Positions 7,050 to 14,231 are shown, counted from the first letter of the stretch. The stretch is 21,869 bases of DNA from CAG-390 sp964522215 (GCA_964522215.1 CAZFVR010000028.1:1-21869); one strand, 5' to 3'. Notes: generated by a model not told the origin, from the letters alone. Numbers and translations: made by a program.

Positions 7050-8720
7050 ATGAAACTGCCAAATAACTCTAACAAAAAGCAGACCCTCAAGAGGCGGCTG
7101 TTTGCCTATATGTGCGTTTTGGCATTGCTTATGTGCGCACTGCTTTTGGCGGGACTGTTTCTTATAGGCAACTTTACCGGTACAAAAAAGCGAGTACGCG
7201 AAACGCTGGATTTTCAAAGCACACTGTTTGAACGGCAGGTGGAGAGATACTATGACAGCCTTGCTGTTATGAGTGTTCAGCTATCCGGCGAGACAACCGA
7301 TATACTTGAGGCTTATCTTAACGAGCACGGCTTGATCTTTTCGGAACTTAACGGATCGGAGACGCACATCGAGGGGCTTCAAGAGCGGCTGATAGAACCA
7401 CTGCGGCACAAGCTTTGGGAGGCTGACTGCACAGGCGCGTTTATTATGCTGGATGCACAGGTCAACACCAGCATAGAGGATGCAGCAACATCTCGCACCG
7501 GGATATACCTGCAACGCAACAGCTTGGAGATGACCGACACCCGCGTTCTGCTTTATAGGGGGCTTGCCAAGACCGGCAAGGATCACAACTGCATGCCGCA
7601 CAGAAAATGGCGGTTGGAATTTAGCACAGACCTCTTCCCGGGCTACGCCGAGCTTCGCGATGAATCCTCTCTGCCGCTTGATCAAAGCTATCGCATTACC
7701 GACATAGTTCGTCTGCCGGGGACAGATCAGCATGTTATGCTTATGACGATACCGCTGCTCTCTGATGACGGAGAGTTTTACGGTCTTTGCGGCTTTGAGC
7801 TGAACGAGGGCTACTTTAAGCAGATATTTGCCCAGCCGTCAGAGCTGGACCACGCCTTGTTCTGCATATCAAAAAGCAGTGATGGCCTTGCCCTTTCGGA
7901 ATCCAACTCACTGTTTGCGGGCATTGTAAACGAGTACTATTTGGAGCCGCGCGACAGCTTTAGCACCAGTTCATTCGGTGGCGGCCTTACCGAGTTCAGC
8001 GGCAAGGATGAAGCTTACATAGGTATTACCAAGGAGATACAGCTTTGCCCCAACAACTGCACCTCCGCACTCAGTGTATTGATACCTAAAGATGACTACC
8101 AAAGCCTGCTTTATACCGATATCCTGCGCGTGATACTGCTCATTATCGCGTTTGCTATAGCCGCCGCAGGACTCTCGATGTTCTTTACAAAGCAATTTCT
8201 ACAGCCCATCAAGAACGCACTCAGCAGTATTCAAAAAAAGGAATACCCACAAGATCTCGCGCATTCCGCCGAGATAAGCGATCTTTTTGTGTTTCTTGCG
8301 GAGCAGGATCGCATAAACGAGGAGGAGCTCTCCCGACTGCGCCGCGAAAAGACGGATGCCGTGACCGCCGCGCATGAGCTGCAAAGCAAGTATAATGAGA
8401 CCGCCAAGCAAAACGAGCGGCTTGCGTATTCGCGCAAGGATGAGATAGACCCGTATGACTTCGCGACATTTAAGAACGGTCTTGGAGGACTCACCGTCAA
8501 GGAAAAAGAGGTGCTGGGGCTTTATCTGCAGGGCAAGTCCGTGCGGGATATAATGTCCACCCTCGGGCTGCAGGAATCTACTGTGCGTTTTCACAACAAA
8601 AACATCTATGCAAAGCTTGGCGTGCATTCGCTAAAACAGCTGCTAAGATACGCCGCAGTGCTTGACAGCAATGATGAAGTAAGCGTTGACTGTCCTGATG
8701 AGGTCACCGCGACTGAATAA
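7050..8720 (+). CDS. Membrane-tethered LuxR-family sensor-regulator
   Basis: 556 aa, start supported by AGGCGGTGA 5-7 bases upstream. Residues ~17-41 form a first membrane span; ~45-355 form an extracellular region of the size and layout of a double-Cache-like sensor domain; ~358-380 form a second span; ~415-460 form a charged coiled coil. Residues ~478-540 are a classic LuxR/GerE helix-turn-helix: 'LTVKEKEVLGLYLQGKSVRD', then the recognition helix 'ESTVRFHNKNIYAKLGVHSL'. The same polypeptide thus carries sensor and DNA-binding domain, with no kinase or receiver, so it would have to act from the membrane or after proteolysis. It is cotranscribed with the solute-binding lipoprotein upstream, a plausible ligand presenter. 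Target genes are unknown; the operon's own promoter is the first guess. Confidence 0.85.
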   Translation: MKLPNNSNKKQTLKRRLFAYMCVLALLMCALLLAGLFLIGNFTGTKKRVRETLDFQSTLFERQVERYYDSLAVMSVQLSGETTDILEAYLNEHGLIFSELNGSETHIEGLQERLIEPLRHKLWEADCTGAFIMLDAQVNTSIEDAATSRTGIYLQRNSLEMTDTRVLLYRGLAKTGKDHNCMPHRKWRLEFSTDLFPGYAELRDESSLPLDQSYRITDIVRLPGTDQHVMLMTIPLLSDDGEFYGLCGFELNEGYFKQIFAQPSELDHALFCISKSSDGLALSESNSLFAGIVNEYYLEPRDSFSTSSFGGGLTEFSGKDEAYIGITKEIQLCPNNCTSALSVLIPKDDYQSLLYTDILRVILLIIAFAIAAAGLSMFFTKQFLQPIKNALSSIQKKEYPQDLAHSAEISDLFVFLAEQDRINEEELSRLRREKTDAVTAAHELQSKYNETAKQNERLAYSRKDEIDPYDFATFKNGLGGLTVKEKEVLGLYLQGKSVRDIMSTLGLQESTVRFHNKNIYAKLGVHSLKQLLRYAAVLDSNDEVSVDCPDEVTATE

Positions 8721-8747
8721 AACAACAGATCAAACAGCTCACGCCCC

Positions 8748-8772
8748 CCGAAAGTGACAAATACACTTTCGG
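8748..8772 (+). repeat. Intergenic hairpin after the sensor-regulator gene
   Basis: CCGAAAGTG (8748-8756) and CACTTTCGG (8764-8772) form a perfect 9-bp stem with a 7-nt loop, 28 bp after the LuxR gene stop codon. The downstream strand lacks a U-run, so it would be a weak terminator or an RNA-stabilising 3' end. Confidence 0.5.
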
Positions 8773-8822
8773 AGGCACGGAAATAAATGCTTAGAAAACA
8801 CATTTTAAAGCCACAAAAAAGA

Positions 8823-8836
8823 CGGAGTGACAGACT
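8823..8836 (+). repeat. Imperfect copy of the tRNA-Pro 3' end (possible att remnant)
   Basis: CGGAGTGACAG-ACT here matches CGGAGTGACAGGACT at 13289-13303, inside the acceptor/T-arm 3' end of tRNA-Pro: 11 identical bases, then ACT after a one-base gap, on the same strand. The two copies bracket the AT-richer accessory block. An 11-base match could be chance, and no integrase gene is present, so this is a suggestion only. Confidence 0.3.
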
Positions 8837-8867
8837 TATAAATAAGCATTTGACGGAGGCACGAACT

Positions 8868-9341
8868 ATGCGGAGGAAAGAAAGAGAAATTCAAAATAAA
8901 ACAGAGATTTTCAATGTTCTCAAGCGATGTGATACTGTCAGAATTGGGATGCAGGGCGATCCATATCCATATGTTATCCCCGTGTCCTTCGGAATGGAGA
9001 TTGCAGATGATAAGGCTGTCGTTTATTTTCATTGTGCGCAGCAAGGGATGAAGGTTGATCTGCTGAGAGCAAACTCCTGCGTCTGCGTTGAAGGAGATAT
9101 TTTTATACAGACAGAAAGGACGATGCACGATATCACCGCACGCTATGAAAGTGTTATTGGGTTCGGAAAATGTGAGTTCATTACGGATGTCGATGAAATG
9201 AAACACGGACTCAAGGTTATTCTAGATCATTATGGATATAACGAATACCAACTTGATCGTTGTATGGATAGCAGTCATTTGCTAATAGGAAAGATCGTGC
9301 TTGAAACGATTACAGGAAAAAGAAATCTGCCTGAGCAATGA
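8868..9341 (+). CDS. Pyridoxamine 5'-phosphate oxidase family protein (NimA-like)
   Basis: 157 aa. The ATG at 8868 has GGAGG 8 bases upstream; the in-frame ATG at 8787 has no such site and would add a basic extension unlike the family. The protein begins MRRKEREI and has the split-barrel core 'YPYVIPVSFGMEI', 'VVYFHCAQQGMKVDLLRANS', 'CVCVEGD' and 'YESVIGFGKCEFI', which matches the flavin-binding NimA/PNPOx-like family. Members bind FMN or heme, and some reduce nitroimidazoles; most have no proven substrate. The gene is AT-richer than its left neighbours and starts the accessory block that ends at tRNA-Pro. It is the only intact gene in the first kilobase of that block. Confidence 0.85.
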   Translation: MRRKEREIQNKTEIFNVLKRCDTVRIGMQGDPYPYVIPVSFGMEIADDKAVVYFHCAQQGMKVDLLRANSCVCVEGDIFIQTERTMHDITARYESVIGFGKCEFITDVDEMKHGLKVILDHYGYNEYQLDRCMDSSHLLIGKIVLETITGKRNLPEQ

Positions 9342-9404
9342 CATCAGCAGATCAAGCGGCTATAAACCATAATTAACAAATTATCATTTGACGTAGGAAA
9401 CATA

Positions 9405-9718
9405 ATGAAAAAAACTGATCATTTATATTCATGGTAAAGGTGGAAACGCTGATGAATCCGAACATTACAAACAGCTTTTCACCGGCAGTGATGTTATAGG
9501 ATTTGATTATCATTCGCAAAATCCTTGGGATGCGAAAGAAGAGTTTTCAAAGTTCGTTGATTCATATATCACTAAATATGATTCTGTGATTTTGGGTGCC
9601 AACAGTATCGGGGCGTTCTTCTGTCTATTTTCTCTTTCAGATAAACAGATTGATGAAGCATTTTTGATTCCCCCATCGTTGATATGGGAAAGTTGATATA
9701 CGACATGATGTTACTATG
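9405..9718 (+). pseudogene. Frameshifted alpha/beta hydrolase remnant
   Basis: An ATG with a weak AGGAAA site opens a frame that stops after ten codons. If one A is removed from the seven-A run at 9408-9414, the frame reads MKKLIIYIHGKGGNADESEH and then continues open to 9696. This includes 'VIGFDYHSQNPWDAKEEFSK' and a nucleophile elbow 'GANSIGAF', all typical of small serine alpha/beta hydrolases (HGKGG oxyanion region, Ser in the elbow). Near 9670 a missing T shifts the frame again: restoring it gives 'AFLISPIVDMGKLIYDMM' before a stop at 9716-9718. The C-terminal part with the catalytic Asp/His is absent. Two frameshifts plus truncation make this a dead gene. Confidence 0.75.
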
Positions 9719-9795
9719 AAATATTCGAAAGTATAAATAATTGTTTTTTGTTGGTGATGAAGTATATGCCACTTCATTGAGAGGGTGAGGAATTT

Positions 9796-9883
9796 ATGAA
9801 AAAACTAATGATAGTATGAGCTTGAGGATGATACCGTGTTTAATCTTATTGATGGCTATATTTTAGAGATCGCAGAAAAATAA
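9796..9883 (+). pseudogene. Small gene scrap with a frameshift
   Basis: GAGGGTGAGG precedes an ATG at 9796 that reads MKKLMIV and stops. Shifting frame by one base near 9814 gives a continuous tail YELEDDTVFNLIDGYILEIA followed by EK and a stop at 9881-9883. Together they look like a ~29-residue N-terminal or complete small protein split by an indel, or a fragment of a lost gene. No family recognised. It sits between the dead hydrolase and the lipoprotein operon, in a stretch of about 180 bp with no intact gene. Confidence 0.35.
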
Positions 9884-9916
9884 GGAAATATCTTTTGTTT
9901 GAAAGGAGACACCCAA

Positions 9917-11479
9917 ATGAAACGAATACTTGCTATAACATTAACTCTTGTTATGCTGCTTGTAGCTCTGACCGGATGTATGGCATCCAAGAATCCTTCG
10001 GGAAGTGAGGGAGATCAAAATCCTTCGGGTAAACGTTTGCCCATTACCTTGACAATCGCAGAAACGCTTCCGAGTTGTGTCGCATTTGAGTATAAAGATG
10101 AAAAACCGTATTGCTTTTACGCCTACGATGCAGAAGGAAAGCTTTACCGCGTTTTTTGGAATGATTTTACCGGTCTGAACGAAAAAGACGTAATCGTTGT
10201 AGACCATAATGACGATATCAAGTCATTAACTTATGATGATTATCCGGGTGGTGGCTGGACTCCTCAGTATGAGTTCACGGCAATCAGCGTAATGAAGAAA
10301 AATGGCGCTGACGAAAATCTTGTCAGTCACATTCAAATCAAATCCGGTGCCAACACAATCCGTCCCTTTGGCTGTATGACGTGGTCGAAGATTAACAACG
10401 AGGACGGGACGTTTACCGAATCCACCGTTGACAAATATGACGTTGTAGATTTGGTAAGTGGAAAAACAACTTTCTCGGTAGTAGATATTCCGAAGCTTGT
10501 TTTGAATGAAAGTGTATCGTACCTTGTTCAAGTGAATGGTAGAGTGGAAAAAGTATATTTGCTCACACCAAACGGTGACACGTATACCCAATCCGAAACC
10601 AAGTTTGATAATCTTTCCAACCTCGCAGATGGAACATACTATGTTGTACTTGAAGTTTTGCTCAGCGGAAACTGCGATCCCGATGCTCCGCAGAATTCCT
10701 ACCGTTATGAAGATGTATTCTGCTTAGTCGTGGGAGAAGACGAAAATTTAAATGATGACTTAACGCATTCGGGATACGAGGTGGAAATCAAGCTTTTCCA
10801 ATATACTTGGGATGGTTGGGGTATCTCTACCAAGACAGTCGGTGCTTGTGATGTGGCATATAATATTATCGATACGCTAAGAGCGATGAAGGAAACCGGA
10901 GAAACAGTTCCGAAGCTTTCCGATGATGTATTTGAAATTGGCGGCGGTCAGTATTCGGTAGAACGCGGAACGATGTGGATCGAGAGCGCGGGAAAAATCT
11001 ATCGTCTGACTCCCGATTTGTCGCAGATATGCCTTGTGGAAACGCATTTTGGAGAAGGTAAGGTTCTTGAAATCACCGAAGCATTCAAAGCGAACGTCAA
11101 TAACGCTTGGCACTATGCTCCCTATGATTATTACAAGGGAACGTACAATAAGGGCGACTACACGGTCGATCTTGAGAGCATTTTTAAATCGGGTTCAACG
11201 ATTCAGTTGAGCATCAAGAAAATCAAAATTGAAAGCGGTTATGATCCCACCAACACAATTACGGTTGAACTGATTTCGTCGGTAGATCAAGAGGTAAATA
11301 TCAAGCTTCATTGTCAACAGAGTGATGATAACCTTGCCGCCGGTGACTATAGGACTGTGCAACTGAAAAAGGGAGTGCCTACAACAGTAGATCTGACCTT
11401 TGGCGGTTGGCCGAATTTCACCTATTGGGTTTACATTGAAGCCGATTTTACCAAAGCTGAGATTACCATTAATCCGTAA
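9917..11479 (+). CDS. Large lipoprotein of unknown function
   Basis: 520 aa. The ATG at 9917 is preceded by GAAAGGAG. The protein starts MKRILAITLTLVMLLVALTG followed by Cys21, a clear lipobox (LTGC), then a Ser/Gly/Asn linker with two 'NPSG' copies. The mature protein is mostly short beta strands with aromatic and acidic residues ('YCFYAYDAEGKLYRVFWNDF', 'KVYLLTPNGDTYTQSETKFD', 'KIYRLTPDLSQICLVETHFG'). The 'Y-x-L-T/A-x-D-x-x-G/S' pattern recurs, suggesting internal repeats of a propeller- or Ig-like fold (inference). It ends in an Ig-like segment 'GWPNFTYWVYIEADFTKAEI'. It heads a four-gene co-directional unit with two membrane proteins and a second lipoprotein. No known family was recognised. 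Confidence 0.82.
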   Translation: MKRILAITLTLVMLLVALTGCMASKNPSGSEGDQNPSGKRLPITLTIAETLPSCVAFEYKDEKPYCFYAYDAEGKLYRVFWNDFTGLNEKDVIVVDHNDDIKSLTYDDYPGGGWTPQYEFTAISVMKKNGADENLVSHIQIKSGANTIRPFGCMTWSKINNEDGTFTESTVDKYDVVDLVSGKTTFSVVDIPKLVLNESVSYLVQVNGRVEKVYLLTPNGDTYTQSETKFDNLSNLADGTYYVVLEVLLSGNCDPDAPQNSYRYEDVFCLVVGEDENLNDDLTHSGYEVEIKLFQYTWDGWGISTKTVGACDVAYNIIDTLRAMKETGETVPKLSDDVFEIGGGQYSVERGTMWIESAGKIYRLTPDLSQICLVETHFGEGKVLEITEAFKANVNNAWHYAPYDYYKGTYNKGDYTVDLESIFKSGSTIQLSIKKIKIESGYDPTNTITVELISSVDQEVNIKLHCQQSDDNLAAGDYRTVQLKKGVPTTVDLTFGGWPNFTYWVYIEADFTKAEITINP

Positions 11480-11493
11480 GGAGCGAGTAAGTT

Positions 11494-11982
11494 ATGAAAA
11501 AGAAGCACGTCATTTTTCACTTTCTATATTACGCATTGACCATAGTTGTTTATATGGCCTTCTTCTATGCAGCATCCTTGATGTTGGATCTGACAGGGAA
11601 AGCCGATAATCTTGGATCTGTGATGGCGGTGACTTATGGCGTGCTTTTCGTTATGTCCCCTGTGCTTGTCGCTGTCCTTATGCGTTTTAGCTTATTCAAG
11701 TGGTATGTTGATCCCATTGCCGCCGCAGAAATCCCTCTTTTCCTGTACGTTGGAATGCTTTTTAATCAAATGAAACGCTCTGGTGATCTCATATCTGCTT
11801 TTCGCCTGGTTAACAACGACTTAGGTGATGACGGCGGTATGGGCTGGCTGTTTCTCGTAGGTCTGTTTGTGTTCGGACTTGTTATGTCTCTGTCCTTCGC
11901 AAAAAAGAAAGGTCAGAGCATTTCCTATAAATTACTTTCTAAGATAACTAAAACAAGCAGAGAGGACGGTGAGCAAGGATGA
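11494..11982 (+). CDS. Four-span membrane protein
   Basis: 162 aa, starting 14 bp after the lipoprotein gene, with AGGAGCGAG upstream of the ATG. Four hydrophobic spans are visible at about residues 7-31, 43-63, 70-90 and 117-136, followed by a basic, hydrophilic tail. A loop of about 25 residues containing 'NNDLGDDGG' lies between spans 3 and 4. The family is not recognised. Its stop codon overlaps the start of the next membrane protein gene in an ATGA arrangement, implying coupled translation and perhaps a complex. Confidence 0.78.
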   Translation: MKKKHVIFHFLYYALTIVVYMAFFYAASLMLDLTGKADNLGSVMAVTYGVLFVMSPVLVAVLMRFSLFKWYVDPIAAAEIPLFLYVGMLFNQMKRSGDLISAFRLVNNDLGDDGGMGWLFLVGLFVFGLVMSLSFAKKKGQSISYKLLSKITKTSREDGEQG

Positions 11983-12302
11983 AAAAGGTAACTTCAACAA
12001 TCTTATTTGTATTATCGCTTCTATTTGTAGTTTTTTCGGTAGCTGGTACTATTTACGCTATTTACGATATTGACCGAATTTCAAATGATCTTGCAAACAA
12101 TCCAAGCGCAAGCGGGATTGATTTTATGGGCATAGGATGGGGCTACGGTATTATCTTGTTTGTTCTGTCTATCTTTGGATTGATACTCTCGGCGGTAAAT
12201 ATTAAACTGCTATCAAAGAAAGTTCTTAGATATACGGCCGTTGCTGAGGTAGCAGTGTCGGCAGTTCTTATCATCGTTTCGGTTTTCATTTTCTATGTAT
12301 AA
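11979..12302 (+). CDS. Three-span membrane protein
   Basis: 107 aa. Start and upstream stop overlap by 4 bases (ATGA at 11979-11982), and AGGACGGTGAG lies just upstream. Three spans are visible at about residues 6-28, 52-73 and 84-106, with a ~20-residue loop rich in Asp, Asn and Ser after span 1. No functional motif was seen. Translational coupling to the four-span protein suggests the two are made in fixed ratio, possibly as partners. Confidence 0.75.
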   Translation: MKKVTSTILFVLSLLFVVFSVAGTIYAIYDIDRISNDLANNPSASGIDFMGIGWGYGIILFVLSIFGLILSAVNIKLLSKKVLRYTAVAEVAVSAVLIIVSVFIFYV

Positions 12303-12332
12303 ACACTAAGTTCCCCAAAAGGCGGTGAGTGC

Positions 12333-12785
12333 TTGAAAAAGTTAATATCGTTTGTATTGGCGTTATTCTGTATATTAGGGTTGTCTGGGTGTAACACAAA
12401 AGTAGACTTTGATGATTTTTCTGACTATGAGGACGATTTTGAAACTGTCGTTCAATTTGTTCTTGAATATGTACATCAAAGAAATGCCGTTGGCCCATTT
12501 ACAGTAGATATTGGCGATGGATATATCAAGATTGACGAAGCCTCCCAAAGTGATGAAACACTGTCTCCTTCTATCAAGAAGATTCGAGAAAAGGGCTTCA
12601 CCTATATTGAGGTCGCCCGGGACTATATGATCTTTTGGGAGGATGAAACCGGTTATTACGGTATTCTTCGGTCTGACAAACCAACTGAGGCGATAAGCAA
12701 TATTCGTGAGGATTCCCGTCCTTACATGAAATCACGGAAGTTGTCAAAAGACTGGTATGAGGTAGGCGCATTGGATTCTATTTGA
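12333..12785 (+). CDS. Small lipoprotein of unknown function
   Basis: 150 aa starting at a TTG, supported by AAGGCGGTGAG about 5 bases upstream and by the immediate signal sequence: MKKLISFVLALFCILGLSG followed by Cys20 (lipobox LSGC). The mature domain is acidic at first ('DFDDFSDYEDDFETVVQFVL') and then alternates strands and helices, with 'YMIFWEDETGYYGILRSDKP' and 'DWYEVGALDSI' at the end. The family was not recognised. It is the last gene of the four-gene unit and is followed 32 bp later by a strong terminator. Confidence 0.8.
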   Translation: MKKLISFVLALFCILGLSGCNTKVDFDDFSDYEDDFETVVQFVLEYVHQRNAVGPFTVDIGDGYIKIDEASQSDETLSPSIKKIREKGFTYIEVARDYMIFWEDETGYYGILRSDKPTEAISNIREDSRPYMKSRKLSKDWYEVGALDSI

Positions 12786-12816
12786 GTCATCTGTAGCCAA
12801 TAATATAATTCGGAGT

Positions 12817-12851
12817 AAAGCGGCAGGGAGTAAAAATCCTTGCCGCTTTTT
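12817..12851 (+). terminator. Rho-independent terminator of the four-gene lipoprotein operon
   Basis: AAAGCGGCA-GGGA pairs with TCCT-TGCCGCTTT around a short A-rich loop, and the stem runs directly into a U-run (12846-12851). It sits 31 bp after the last operon gene and is the clearest terminator in the window. Confidence 0.85.
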
Positions 12852-12856
12852 CAAAA

Positions 12857-12896
12857 AGTCCACGACCAAGGGAGTAATCTGCCTTGATCGTGGACT
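12857..12896 (-). terminator. Second hairpin, terminator on the minus strand
   Basis: A 15-bp stem with one mismatch (12857-12871 with 12882-12896, 10-nt loop). On the minus strand it is followed at once by TTTTT, so it would stop transcription coming from the tRNA-Pro side. It lies five bases from the plus-strand terminator, making a back-to-back barrier between convergent units. Confidence 0.65.
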
Positions 12897-13233
12897 ATGG
12901 TATCGCTCAATATGAGCTATCTTGAAATTTAAAAGTGAAAGAATTATATAGGCTGAAAAAGAACATTAAGAGTAGGATGTGAATTAATGGTGAGCGTTTA
13001 TAAGGTTGGTTTCAAGAACAGCGTAGCGCAACTCCCTATATATGCCGTTTGGCGGGTGTTGTTTTTCAGTTTATATGTTTATACGAAAAATACTATAATT
13101 CTATGTGTACAGCAAAATGCAGGTAAAAGAAGAGTATTTGACAAGAGTAGCGCTGTGCATCAGATTTGATCAGTTTTGTACTGGTCAGATTGTGGTCAAA
13201 AATTTCTGCGAAATCAGAAATTGTGCAAAATGA
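12897..13233. other. Gene-poor AT-rich spacer
   Basis: No convincing gene. An open frame at 12987-13169 has no ribosome binding site and an unconvincing composition. Visible structure: three TGRTCA-like half sites around 13165-13200 (TGATCAG, CTGGTCA and GTGGTCA) and the stem AATTTCTG/CAGAAATT (13201-13208 with 13215-13222), which on the minus strand runs into a TTTTT and may back up the terminator of tRNA-Pro. Confidence 0.5.
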
Positions 13234-13278
13234 TGAAAAAATGACCGTTTTTGAAGGTTTTAAGCCCCCAAAACGGTC
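13234..13278 (-). terminator. Terminator downstream of tRNA-Pro
   Basis: GACCGTTTT (13243-13251) pairs with AAAACGGTC (13270-13278). On the minus strand the stem is followed by ATTTTTTC, and it starts only 7 bases after the tRNA CCA end. GATTTTT also follows on the plus strand, so it could work in both directions. Confidence 0.75.
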
Positions 13279-13284
13279 GATTTT

Positions 13285-13360
13285 TGGTCGGAGTGACAGG
13301 ACTCGAACCTGCGGCATCGAAGTCCCAAACTTCGCGCGCTACCAGCTGCGCCACACCCCG
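13285..13360 (-). tRNA. tRNA-Pro (anticodon UGG)
   Basis: Reading the minus strand: acceptor CGGGGTG pairs with CACTCCG. The D-arm is GCGCAGCTGGTAGCGC; the anticodon stem CGAAG/CTTCG encloses TTTGGGA, with anticodon TGG decoding CCA and other proline codons. The T-arm is GCAGGTTCGAGTCCTGT, followed by discriminator A and an encoded CCA tail. Length is 76 nt. It is a lone tRNA gene with its own downstream terminator. Its 3' end points toward the accessory block, the usual geometry for integration targets. Confidence 0.96.
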
Positions 13361-13393
13361 ATAGTTTTTATTTTTAGTTTTTCCTTTTCTATG

Positions 13394-13418
13394 CCGCCGC
13401 GACAAAATGTCGCGGCGG
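13394..13418 (-). repeat. GC-rich hairpin upstream of tRNA-Pro
   Basis: CCGCCGCGACA (13394-13404) and TGTCGCGGCGG (13408-13418) form a perfect 11-bp stem with a 3-nt loop. It lies 63 bp after the stop of the Cys-knuckle gene on the minus strand, but an A-rich tract follows on that strand instead of a U-run. It probably acts as a 3'-end stabiliser or processing site. A smaller stem CATCCG/CGGATG is at 13432-13447. Confidence 0.55.
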
Positions 13419-13481
13419 AATACAGATTTCACATCCGTGTACGGATGCCCGCTTGTAGCTTCCTCGGGTCGCCTTGCGGTA

Positions 13482-14120
13482 TCACTCAAGTGTTAAGCTA
13501 TCGCAATTCAAAAAGTCGTATGCGCCGATCAAGGAATCGGCTGACACGGTCTTCTCTGCCCCGCATTTACGGCAATGGATGCGTATGCCACGATCGGTAA
13601 CATCAACATCATAATCGCCATCGTTATCACTGCAACGGCAGCTTATCTTGCCCTCGGCATCAAGATCATGTATCACGAACATGACGATATCAAGCACCTG
13701 CGGATCCGGCAAGACCTCGTCATCACCATCGAACACAGACAGGTCGCTGATGCCGTTTTTCTCCAGCATATCAAGCAATTCAAGCTCGCTTCTTGCGACC
13801 TCCGCCTTGACGTGATTTGAATCCCCCATAAAGCAGATATTTATATCGGAATAGGGACACGGCAACACAAAAAGATCGCGACCGTAAAAAAGCTCTCGGT
13901 TTACGGTGAAGATATGCGGCTTGCGGCAAAAGATGCAGGGAACGGTCAAGCGTATCTTGCCGTCGTTTTGTATAACAACATCCATCTCACTGCCACCGCA
14001 ATCGCACTTAAGCTTTATGCGATTTGCAGACAGTGAAAATATATCTACCACGCTCAAAACACCGGCTCCACAGGAGGGACATCTGTATGCGACAGTAGTT
14101 TTTTTAGGTTCAAGGATCAT
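13482..14120 (-). CDS. Cysteine-knuckle (zinc-ribbon) protein of unknown function
   Basis: 212 aa from the ATG at 14120, preceded by AAAGG at ~10 bases. A GTG three codons earlier would abut the Shine-Dalgarno sequence and is less likely. Cys pairs recur: CPSC (14-17), CDC (39-41), CIFC (62-65), single Cys near 88 and 96, CRC (161-163) and CRKC (183-186), consistent with two or three metal-binding knuckles. The middle is an acidic helical stretch ('SELELLDMLEKNGISDLSVF'). No signal peptide, so cytosolic. I believe this is a conserved uncharacterised family of Clostridia, but I cannot name it. It lies downstream of the foldase gene on the same strand with its own -10 candidates. Confidence 0.78.
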   Translation of the reverse strand: MILEPKKTTVAYRCPSCGAGVLSVVDIFSLSANRIKLKCDCGGSEMDVVIQNDGKIRLTVPCIFCRKPHIFTVNRELFYGRDLFVLPCPYSDINICFMGDSNHVKAEVARSELELLDMLEKNGISDLSVFDGDDEVLPDPQVLDIVMFVIHDLDAEGKISCRCSDNDGDYDVDVTDRGIRIHCRKCGAEKTVSADSLIGAYDFLNCDSLTLE

Positions 14121-14149
14121 AAAAAACACACCTTTCGGGCTTCGTAGCC

Positions 14150-14160
14150 ATTATATTATA
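14150..14160 (-). promoter_or_regulatory. Tandem -10 candidates for the Cys-knuckle gene
   Basis: Two overlapping TATAAT hexamers (minus strand, 14150-14155 and 14155-14160) lie 30-40 bp before the start codon, but no good -35 hexamer is seen 16-18 bp upstream. Transcription would start near 14140, just before the Shine-Dalgarno sequence. Confidence 0.35.
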
Positions 14161-14231
14161 TGCATCCGGCCCGCCTGTGCGCCCAAATGACCTCGTGCCG
14201 CACTACCCGATCTTTTTATTGCTGTTATCGA

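Noticed and set aside
9408..9414. Seven-A run as a phase-variation switch of the hydrolase
   Set aside because: A second frameshift and a missing C-terminus show the gene is dead whatever the A number.
12987..13169. Sixty-codon frame in the gap after the lipoprotein operon
   Set aside because: No ribosome binding site, no domain, and composition unlike the neighbouring genes.
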